The notes beneath the pieces are model-generated. The model searched no databases, was not told where the DNA came from, and saw only the letters and a program-made list of their open reading frames with translations. A program made the translations under genes and the position numbers. 10,468 nt of DNA. Origin: an uncultured Chthoniobacterales bacterium. Lineage in GTDB: Bacteria; Verrucomicrobiota; Verrucomicrobiae; Chthoniobacterales; UBA10450. Positions 5,884 through 10,468 of the stretch are shown piece by piece. Within the stretch, counting starts at the first letter, position 1, and every line of letters starts with the position of its first letter. Location of the stretch: NCBI GenBank assembly GCA_955652855.1, contig CATPCN010000581.1, positions 1 to 10,468 on the forward strand, read 5' to 3'.

Positions 5884-6552
5884 ATGGAGCCAGCGGCTAA
5901 GACAGCGAGCAGTACGACTCTGGACCTCGAAGATGACGCGACCTACAAGACGCTTTTCGGGTACGCTGGCAGAATCGGAAAACTGCTAACGGCACCTACA
6001 GTTCTTGCAAATCCCGATCTCGCGGGTTCCCTCGATGATTTCCTCGGGGCCGTCTATGCCTTGATTCAGGCAAGGCATCACAAATTCACGGACAGGGCGG
6101 GCCGTCCGATCGACATCAAGCCCGTCACGCAACGCGCTGTACAAATAGCCAAAGGAAAAGTACGGACGAACGGGCAATGGATCGCGGGGTTTTATTTCAA
6201 CAACGCCCTTTTTCGTACGGCGGCCGTCTATCACCGCATCCTGAAGATAGTCGTGGGGAAACAAAAGGCCTACGTTCCTGAGCTTCTGCCCGACGCTCGA
6301 AAGTGCTACCCTCGCTGGACATGCGCCAAGCTCGACAAGGTTCACAGCCAGGTCAACGACCTGAAGCATACACCCCGCGGTGTGCACGACCAGCGAACGG
6401 TTACGTATGACGACGCCGTCGCCGCCATAGGTGAGCTACTTGATTTGATCGAAGCGTGGACGGCCGCAACTGCACCGACAACGTCAAAGCCATTAAGAAC
6501 GCAAACACCTGCATCTGGTCACGGGGAGGCACCTGAAGAATGCTTCACGTAA
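5884..6552 (+). CDS. Hypothetical helical protein (222 aa), possibly HEPN-like
   Basis: Not recognised with certainty. It begins at an ATG with GGGAGG 7 nt ahead, behind a good promoter; an in-frame TTG 42 nt earlier lacks such a site. The protein has no signal peptide or membrane helix and looks mainly helical: LAGSLDDFLGAVYALIQARHHK (46-67), QWIAGFYFNNALFRTAAVYHRILKIVV (98-124) and a C-terminal helix TYDDAVAAIGELLDLIEAW (174-192), then a disordered tail. R111-x5-H117 fits the RX4-6H pattern of HEPN nucleases, and the 'VNDLKHT' block (157-163) recalls that fold, but such motifs also arise by chance. It is transcribed away from parB and overlaps the Sel1 gene tail-to-tail by 34 nt. A stand-alone accessory or defence-type gene is the best guess. 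Confidence 0.7.
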   Translation: MEPAAKTASSTTLDLEDDATYKTLFGYAGRIGKLLTAPTVLANPDLAGSLDDFLGAVYALIQARHHKFTDRAGRPIDIKPVTQRAVQIAKGKVRTNGQWIAGFYFNNALFRTAAVYHRILKIVVGKQKAYVPELLPDARKCYPRWTCAKLDKVHSQVNDLKHTPRGVHDQRTVTYDDAVAAIGELLDLIEAWTAATAPTTSKPLRTQTPASGHGEAPEECFT

Positions 6553-7439
6553 TCAGCGAAATATCGCTTGGAGAGCTGCTGCGCTGCTAGAAGGGCAGCG
6601 GGGGGAAGATGTGTCGCGAGGATGTCGCGATATTTGGGCGCGTTGTTCTCCCCCTGAGCAGCGGCTACGCTGTCCCAGGCATATGCTTCCTGATAATCTT
6701 GCGGCACACCCTGGCCGCGGGCGTACATAACGCCGAGGTTGTACTGTGCCTCGGCATTGCCCTGTTCAGCCGCCTTGCGGCACCACTTCACTGCTTCGGC
6801 GTAATCCTGCGGCACACCCTGGCCGTTGGCGTATTTGAGGCTGAGATTGTTCTGCGCTTTTGCATCGCCCTGTGCGGCGACCTTGCTGTACCACTTGATC
6901 GCCTCTGCATAATCCTGCGGCACACCCTGACCGTTGTCGTACATAAGACCGATACTATATTGCGCTTGAGCATTGCCTCCCATGGCGGCTTTTTGGTACC
7001 AGTTCATCGCCTCGGCGTAATCCTGCGGCACGCCGTTGCCGTTGTAATACATCGTGCCGAGATAGAGCTGCGCGTAAGCGTTATCCTGCGCGGCGGCTTT
7101 CCGGTACCACTGCAGCGCCTCGGTATAGTTCTGAGGCACGCCCTGGCCATTTTCATACATGAGGCCGAGATAGTTCTGGGCGTCAGCGTTGTCCTGGTCG
7201 GCAGCCTTGCGGAACCACTTCCTGGCTTCGGCATAGTCCTGCGGCACGGACCAGCCGTTGAAGTACATGAAGCCAAGAGAGTACTGGGCGTCAACATCGC
7301 CCTTCTGGGCCTTCTCGGTTAGTTTTTGTACATCGTTCTGCGATAGCGTCTGCGGTTTTGGCGTGTTTTGTGCCGTAGCGGCAGCGGGCCAGATGCCTAT
7401 GGTGATGATTAGGAGCGCGATCAGGATGAAAGGACGCAC
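6519..7439 (-). CDS. Secreted Sel1-repeat (SLR) protein
   Basis: The protein has 306 residues from a GTG at 7439. A signal peptide is evident: MRPF, a hydrophobic run ILIALLIITIGIW, then PAAATA with cleavage likely before Gln24. Six Sel1-like repeats of about 36 residues follow (48-263), each of the form AxxxLGxMYxxGxGVPQDYxEAxxWYxKAAxQG, then a C-terminal cap ending YVKHSSGASP. Such alpha-solenoids bind partner proteins, often in the periplasm; the partner here is unknown. An in-frame GTG at 7490 would add 17 residues ahead of the signal peptide, so I prefer the internal GTG with GCGAGG just upstream. The stop lies 34 nt inside the convergent 222-residue gene. No catalytic residues are expected. 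Repeat number may vary between strains. Confidence 0.88.
   Translation of the reverse strand: MRPFILIALLIITIGIWPAAATAQNTPKPQTLSQNDVQKLTEKAQKGDVDAQYSLGFMYFNGWSVPQDYAEARKWFRKAADQDNADAQNYLGLMYENGQGVPQNYTEALQWYRKAAAQDNAYAQLYLGTMYYNGNGVPQDYAEAMNWYQKAAMGGNAQAQYSIGLMYDNGQGVPQDYAEAIKWYSKVAAQGDAKAQNNLSLKYANGQGVPQDYAEAVKWCRKAAEQGNAEAQYNLGVMYARGQGVPQDYQEAYAWDSVAAAQGENNAPKYRDILATHLPPAALLAAQQLSKRYFADYVKHSSGASP
6651..7298 (-). repeat. Six tandem 108-bp units coding for Sel1 repeats
   Basis: The plus strand shows TCCTGCGGCACRCC recurring about every 108 bases (for example near 6698, 6808, 6916, 7022 and 7238, with a variant near 7130). Conservation is strongest over the VPQDYAEA codons. High DNA identity between units would permit loss or gain of repeats by recombination. 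Confidence 0.75.
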
Positions 7440-7775
7440 GCGTGCCTCGCTGGCAAGGGATTGAAGCTCGTCGCAGCTTGCACGGGTCACATTGACGGGT
7501 CAAGTTTTTGATCGCTGCTGAAACCCTGCTCTCCTGGCGCGAGGGATCGTCACCGCATGGCCGAGACGACGTGCAACGGCGGCTCGGGAAGTCGCGCCGA
7601 AGCCCAAAAGCGAAGGCGGACGCCCAGAGCCCGACGGGCCGCAACCGGCCGGGGCGCAATACCCCATTAACGGTTTTTTCAACCTTGGGGCATAGTCTGG
7701 ATCTAGATACAACTTACGCGCGTGTTCACACGATATCTAAAACGCGGGGTTGAGCGATAAGGCCGGGAGAAGGCG
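7440..7775. other. Region without a convincing gene
   Basis: Open frames on both strands begin at weak TTG or other starts without ribosome sites and have shadow-like composition. Visible elements are TTGACGGGTCAA (7492-7503, a 12-bp dyad), a weak plus-strand hairpin followed by T6 (about 7643-7679) and a possible plus-strand promoter (7685-7713). Promoter sequence for the Sel1 gene should also lie here but was not recognised. Confidence 0.5.
7685..7713 (+). promoter_or_regulatory. Possible promoter for the small genes at 7776-8061
   Basis: TTGGGG (7685-7690), a 17-nt spacer and TACAAC (7708-7713). The -35 box is poor. It lies about 60 nt ahead of the ATG at 7776. Confidence 0.3.
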
Positions 7776-8051
7776 ATGCGGGGATCTTACGGGAGCAGAG
7801 CCGGGCGTGTATCCATCAAGGTGCATTTCAACCAGCTTGCCCTGTTCACCGACGATCCCACAAGCGATCCCCCGGACTCAGGCCCACCCACCATAGCGGA
7901 GATTGCCCATGACGGAAACGATGCACAGGACCGCGCTCGGCGAGAAGATCCTCAATCACTGGCGGGACCACTGCCCGGGACCGAGCCTTCTGGAGCAGCT
8001 CCTTGTCGAGTTAAGTCCAGGCTTCTTCAAAGCGACCGAAGATCCCTTTGA
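7776..8051 (+). CDS. Possible small protein (up to 91 aa), reading overlaps next gene
   Basis: The ATG at 7776 has GGGAGAAGGCG directly ahead, a good ribosome site. The first 45 residues read like protein (VHFNQLALFTDDP, then PPTIAEIAHD), but after about 7909 the same frame becomes a shadow of the neighbouring frame, with a basic, low-quality sequence. Either the real product ends in an overlap, or a base change has joined or split two frames: coding signal moves from this frame to the next at 7909. I do not recognise the family. Confidence 0.35.
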   Translation: MRGSYGSRAGRVSIKVHFNQLALFTDDPTSDPPDSGPPTIAEIAHDGNDAQDRARREDPQSLAGPLPGTEPSGAAPCRVKSRLLQSDRRSL

Positions 8052-8061
8052 AGGAGGATGA
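7909..8061 (+). CDS. Small protein (50 aa), possibly truncated
   Basis: The ATG at 7909 has GCGGAG 7 nt ahead. Codons are strongly G/C at the third position. The protein starts MHRTALGEKILNHWRDHCP after four residues, which resembles the N-terminus of a small conserved protein I loosely recall from alphaproteobacteria; there it continues longer. Here it runs LLEQLLVELSPGFFKATEDP and stops, so it may be a truncated or rearranged copy. It lies within the 3' part of the preceding frame and its last 35 nt overlap the convergent reading frame ending at 8027. Confidence 0.45.
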   Translation: MTETMHRTALGEKILNHWRDHCPGPSLLEQLLVELSPGFFKATEDPFEGG

Positions 8062-8218
8062 TCTGATCCTCCGAAAATTTGGGAAAGTACAGTTTTAGTA
8101 CTTGGCGCGCCATGGCGCTGTCTCCGGACTTGGCCGCGGTCTTAACAATATCCCGTTCCTTCTCGCTAAGGGAAAGGTATTCATCCAAATAAATCATCAG
8201 TGTATCGTTGACATTCAT
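8027..8218 (-). CDS. Small helical protein (63 aa) or 3' fragment of a broken gene
   Basis: From the ATG at 8218 the product is acidic and helical: DTLMIYLDEYLSLSEKERDI, KSGDSAMARQVLKLYFPKF and EDQIILLQRDLRSL. No family recognised. The ATG has only a poor ribosome site. The frame is open upstream through a GTG at 8260 to a TGA at 8303-8305, and the codons before the ATG look equally protein-like (NQFDGNNVVDASIPVLDHQ). That weak start and the coding-like upstream sequence fit a C-terminal fragment of a longer ancestral gene reaching back toward 8768. It could still be an independent gene. Base composition appears less GC-rich than in the left half of the window. Confidence 0.45.
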   Translation of the reverse strand: MNVNDTLMIYLDEYLSLSEKERDIVKTAAKSGDSAMARQVLKLYFPKFSEDQIILLQRDLRSL

Positions 8219-8302
8219 CACTTCAGTTACTCGGTTGAAGTTCGTCTGGTGGTCCAACACAGGAATAGACGCGTCTACGACGTTATTTCCGTCGAATTGA
8301 TT

Positions 8303-8507
8303 TCACCGGCCGATGTAGCCCGGACGTTGCCACGGTTCTGCGCGCAGTTGTTTAACCAGATCAATGGGTCCGTGGGCGAAGCTCGCACGGAATATGTTTT
8401 TTATCCCAATCCATCCGCCATAGGCCTTTAGAAACCCCTGCGGGATCGTCACCTATAACTCTGAATAAAGCCGTAACATCAACATCCCGGGAAAAGTACA
8501 ATTCCCC
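8303..8507 (-). pseudogene. Candidate interrupted coding stretch between the 86-aa and 63-aa genes
   Basis: Directly after the amber stop of the 86-residue gene the same frame stays open for 48 codons (GELYFSRDVDVTALFRVIGD, then GVSKGLWRMDWDKK) and ends at a TGA (8361-8363). The frame shifted by one base, open from a TAG at 8453 to a TGA at 8303, gives ASFAHGPIDLVKQLRAEPWQ over its last half, and beyond that TGA it continues into the 63-residue gene. A six-A run in the codons for DKK is a natural place for a one-base insertion. Together this suggests one gene of about 245 codons with two nonsense changes and one frameshift. The evidence is coding appearance only. Confidence 0.35.
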
Positions 8508-8768
8508 CTAAAGGATCAAGCTCCAGGAATAACCGTGGTCCTCATATTTAGGCAATCTCACATTGGCTGGATCACTCAAGCGAATGATCTCGTTTTGCAC
8601 CTCTTCGAGAACGGACCGGGATGATGAGTGGGATTCACCTTTATCTATCTTGTCGATATTTCCGCTTCCATCCGCGTGGATTTCAACACGAACACCGTTC
8701 ACTTTGATCACGACATCGCCAAAATGTTCTCCTAGATCAATCTCCTTAACGGGTACATCTTCATTCAT
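8508..8768 (-). CDS. Hypothetical acidic protein (86 aa), strong ribosome site
   Basis: The ATG at 8768 follows AAAGGAGG with about 9 nt spacing, the best ribosome site in this half of the window, so translation is likely. The protein starts with an acidic strand-rich part (PVKEIDLGEHFGDVVIKVNG, then VRVEIHADGSGNIDKID), a Ser-rich linker (46-51), and a helix VLEEVQNEIIRLSDPA, ending YEDHGYSWSLIL. No family recognised; no signal peptide or membrane helix. It stops at TAG (8508-8510), after which the same frame remains open and protein-like, so it may be the N-terminal part of a larger gene. It is transcribed divergently from the Rrf2 regulator, 401 bp away, and is a plausible target of it. Confidence 0.68.
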   Translation of the reverse strand: MNEDVPVKEIDLGEHFGDVVIKVNGVRVEIHADGSGNIDKIDKGESHSSSRSVLEEVQNEIIRLSDPANVRLPKYEDHGYSWSLIL

Positions 8769-9169
8769 GTTTCTTTTCCTCCTTTGGTGCAGCCATACTT
8801 TTCTCCGTCAGCGATAGCTAAAAGTTGCGGGCCTCTGTAGCAGAAGGCATTGTTCAGGTTGGTTATGTTGATCGGAAGTTCCGCCAGACATAAAACATAA
8901 CCTCAAACACTCAAGTTTTAGGCTGTTTCAGCTGGGCCGTATCGGGCAGTCGAGAAACAAGCGGAAATCGTTTCTACCGTCGGAGGCACTCAGCGTTGAG
9001 GGACTATCCCACAATAATATTCGACACGTCAAATCTTATTTCCAGAATGGAAGTTAGCGCATCCGGGCTGCATCGACGGAGATTTCATCATCCTGTCCGA
9101 CGGAATCAAAGCCGCTGGTCCGTCTGATCAAAGGGACAGTCTATATCCGCGATTCTCACATGACAGGGG
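8769..9169. other. Divergent control region between the 86-aa gene and the Rrf2 gene
   Basis: No gene is seen in these 401 bases. The region contains a 9-bp inverted repeat (8861-8902), a small dyad TTCCA-GAA-TGGAA (9040-9052), a two-part stem near the Rrf2 gene (CTGTCC/GGACAG at 9093-9098 and 9134-9139, with GACGGA/TCCGTC nested) and TATATC (9142-9147), a possible -10 box for the Rrf2 gene without a clear -35. On the minus strand TTGAGT and TATGTC with a 16-nt spacer lie over the inverted repeat and could serve the 86-residue gene. Confidence 0.5.
8861..8902. promoter_or_regulatory. 9-bp inverted repeat, candidate regulator site
   Basis: GGTTATGTT (8861-8869) and AACATAACC (8894-8902) are perfect inverted copies 24 bp apart. 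They lie in the divergent region, overlapping a possible minus-strand promoter for the 86-residue gene. Binding by the neighbouring Rrf2 regulator is a guess from position. Confidence 0.4.
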
Positions 9170-9628
9170 ATGACAATAAACAGAAAAGTGAAACTCTCAT
9201 CGCGGGGCAATACAGCCGTCGCTATGATGCTGGAAATCGCCCAGAAAGGGCAGGAAAAGCCGGTTAGCGTATCGGCTATCGCTCCCATGATCGGAATTTC
9301 CCGCTCATACTATGAACAGCTTGCCGCTTATCTGCGTCAGCGAGGCATTATTAGAGGGTACAGGGGTCGACTCGGCGGCTACAGGCTGGCGAAGCCGGCT
9401 TACGATATTTCCATCCTAGACATACTTCTGTCCGTGAAGACCAATACCAGCGAGAGTAGCGGGGGGCAGTCAAACCAGTCTTTTGAAGACCCGCAAGGCC
9501 AAGACCTGTGGAACCAGCTGGAGAGATGCCACTACCTCCTTCTCCAACACATATCGCTTGCCGATGTCCTGAATGACGACTTGAACCATCACCCTCTCTT
9601 CAAGAAAATATTCACAGTCCTGGCCTGA
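9170..9628 (+). CDS. Rrf2-family transcriptional regulator lacking the cysteine cluster
   Basis: The protein has 152 residues, a normal Rrf2 length. The N-terminal winged helix is clear: KLSSRGNTAVAMMLEIAQKG (8-27), VSVSAIAPMIGISRSYYEQLAAYLRQRGII (32-61) and the wing GYRGRLGGYRLAKPA (63-77), then the dimer-helix start ISILDILLSVK. In IscR, NsrR and RsrR-type members three cysteines in the following loop bind an iron-sulfur cluster; here that loop (91-112) is Ser/Gly/Gln-rich with none, and the only Cys is residue 120. It is therefore probably not a canonical iron-sulfur sensor. Start is uncertain: the ATG at 9170 abuts AGGGG, while a GTG at 9188 would give the usual family beginning 'KLSSRG' but lacks a ribosome site. 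It is followed by a strong terminator, so it is monocistronic. Confidence 0.88.
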   Translation: MTINRKVKLSSRGNTAVAMMLEIAQKGQEKPVSVSAIAPMIGISRSYYEQLAAYLRQRGIIRGYRGRLGGYRLAKPAYDISILDILLSVKTNTSESSGGQSNQSFEDPQGQDLWNQLERCHYLLLQHISLADVLNDDLNHHPLFKKIFTVLA

Positions 9629-9643
9629 TTGCAGGAGAACACC

Positions 9644-9677
9644 GAAAAACCGCACAGCGGGAGCTGTACGGTTTTTC
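9644..9677. terminator. Strong bidirectional intrinsic terminator
   Basis: Arms GAAAAACCGCACAGC (9644-9658) and GCTGTACGGTTTTTC (9663-9677) pair over 15 positions with one mismatch around a GGGA loop. A T5 run ends the plus-strand arm and an A5 run begins the other, so it can stop transcription from both sides. It is 16 nt past the Rrf2 gene stop and also faces the EF-hand gene ending at 9793. Confidence 0.88.
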
Positions 9678-9792
9678 AGCAGAAGGGCGGGTAGTGGGGT
9701 CGTTAGTTAGGGCGTCATCTTCACAATCAGGTCGCGAATGATCCTCCTTGGCGAAGCACCCTGATCGGAAATCTAGAATTCAGTAATGTCAC

Positions 9793-10347
9793 CTATACGG
9801 TGGATGTCGTGGTTGTTTTCGAGTTATCTGAATAGGTGATCGTAGTCGTTTTCGTATGACCGTTTGTGGAACTGTGCCTGCTTACTTCGGTCTTGTTAGA
9901 CGATGATCCACTGGAGCTGCTCTTGGCGCCACCGCCCGATTGATTTCCCGATCCAGATGCGCCCCCGCTTTGGCTCGTGTTGCCGGCACCGGCACCCCCG
10001 GGCGGCTGAGGTAGGTTCTGCGCGAATTGTGAGTCACTGACGCTGCCGGTATTTTTGGGATCAAGCTTCGAGAAGAGCACGTCCGCCGCCTGTTTCGTAC
10101 CGCCCGCTTTGGTTACGGCTGTTTCAAGATCAGCTTTCGTAATCGTACCCTTACCAGTGGTATCAATCTGGTTGAACAGCGCCTGCGCCAGATCGGTGCT
10201 TGAACCCTGACTTGACGCAGCAGTGCCGGAGGGTTGGGAAGACTGCAGAAGTTTCAGTAAAGCCTTCAGCGCGTTCTGTACGGCGCTTCCGGTGTTTGAA
10301 GGATTGTAATATGACGACGCGGTTGTGTTTGTAACACTATTGACCAT
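9793..10347 (-). CDS. Degenerate EF-hand, Ser/Gly/Thr-rich protein (184 aa)
   Basis: The ATG at 10347 has GAGAGGAA 6 nt ahead; an in-frame TTG 18 nt upstream would put that site inside the gene. Residues 1-50 are Ser/Thr/Asn-rich around a helix (VQNALKALLKLLQSS). Two EF-hand units follow: LFNQIDTTGKGTITKADLE (loop 62-73) and LFSKLDPKNTGSVSDSQFA (loop 96-107). The calcium-binding positions are weak: positions 3 and 5 are Thr/Lys and Lys/Thr, and position 12 is Asp and Gln instead of Glu. A Gly/Ser linker (116-150) leads to a Thr-rich end (TKTTTITYSDNSKTTTTSTV). The layout matches a family of EF-hand proteins I know from alphaproteobacteria, whose function is unclear. No classical signal peptide is present. 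Confidence 0.78.
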   Translation of the reverse strand: MVNSVTNTTASSYYNPSNTGSAVQNALKALLKLLQSSQPSGTAASSQGSSTDLAQALFNQIDTTGKGTITKADLETAVTKAGGTKQAADVLFSKLDPKNTGSVSDSQFAQNLPQPPGGAGAGNTSQSGGASGSGNQSGGGAKSSSSGSSSNKTEVSRHSSTNGHTKTTTITYSDNSKTTTTSTV

Positions 10348-10392
10348 TGGAAATTCCTCTCCCAAGAAGTTGTCCTGATAACCGATAAAGAC

Positions 10393-10468
10393 CTACGCTG
10401 CAGCGGTTTGAGTTTGCTGGCCGCCCTGACTGGAAATCAAGGAGTTCAGGAATTCGCTGCGAAGCTGG
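10393..10468 (-). CDS. 3' end of a gene entering from the right
   Basis: The last 24 codons are visible, ending at TAG (10393-10395): QLRSEFLNSLISSQGGQQTQ then TAAA. A helix with a Gln/Thr/Ala-rich end is typical of the C-termini of EF-hand proteins like the neighbour, so this may be a tandem paralogue. The gap to the neighbour's ATG is 45 nt, which suggests co-transcription. Too little is visible to name it. Confidence 0.5.
   Translation of the reverse strand, partial: QLRSEFLNSLISSQGGQQTQTAAA

Noticed and set aside
6609..7322. A 237-codon plus-strand frame and the periodic DNA repeat, which could suggest a CRISPR array
   Set aside because: The 108-bp period and codon-aligned conservation are fully explained by the six Sel1 protein repeats on the minus strand; there are no short uniform repeats with unique spacers.
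7492..7503. TTGACGGGTCAA dyad and a related string near 981-992 as possible insertion-sequence ends
   Set aside because: No transposase, target duplication or longer inverted repeat accompanies them; the match is about 12 bases.
7643..7679. Hairpin followed by T6 on the plus strand as a terminator
   Set aside because: The stem is short and interrupted, and no plus-strand gene lies directly upstream.
7500..7753. Open frames of 70 and 81 codons on opposite strands beside the Sel1 gene
   Set aside because: Both begin at TTG without ribosome sites and have basic, low-complexity composition typical of non-coding GC-rich DNA.
8102..8431. A 109-codon plus-strand frame, partly protein-like
   Set aside because: It has no good start signal and lies exactly antisense to the minus-strand stretch, with codons aligned. 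The minus-strand reading links to a gene with a strong ribosome site, so I preferred it, though not with certainty.

Overview
The window looks like an accessory (plasmid or integrative-element) segment of a GC-rich proteobacterium, most likely an alphaproteobacterium. The main clues are a 617-residue ParB-like protein, a DUF3768 protein and an ArdC-type antirestriction protein lying close together. I know this association from alphaproteobacterial plasmids and ICEs. No rRNA, tRNA, CRISPR array, transposase or complete insertion sequence was seen. Species and replicon type cannot be fixed from the sequence.

Left part (1-5657), mostly minus strand. Reading leftwards from its start at 5657 come parB, a stem-loop, and a 129-residue 'PWK'-type protein. 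A three-gene plus-strand group of small proteins follows (83 aa with one membrane helix, 97 aa, and 59 aa with a TTG start). Then comes a tightly coupled minus-strand operon (80 aa, 179 aa, DUF3768, each joined by an ATGA overlap). Last is ardC, cut by the window edge. A 26-bp element, identical at 25 positions, sits about 70-100 bp upstream of both ardC and the DUF3768 operon, so the two units probably share control. The likely role of the segment is maintenance of a mobile replicon and its protection on entering a new host.

Middle (5658-7775). A divergent control region separates parB from an unrecognised 222-residue gene with a good sigma70-type promoter. That gene overlaps tail-to-tail with a secreted Sel1-repeat protein encoded by 108-bp tandem units. 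About 340 bases without a convincing gene follow.

Right part (7776-10468) seems less GC-rich. It holds a pair of overlapping small reading frames, then a minus-strand stretch (8768 down to 8027) that reads like one gene broken by two in-frame stops and one frame change, although separate small genes are possible. A roughly 400-base control region carries a 9-bp inverted repeat. Then come an Rrf2-family regulator lacking the usual cysteines, a strong bidirectional terminator, a degenerate EF-hand protein and the last codons of a further minus-strand gene.

The most interesting observations are the duplicated upstream element, the interrupted coding stretch at 8027-8768, the dyad at the parB promoter, and the cysteine-free Rrf2 regulator opposite an unknown gene.
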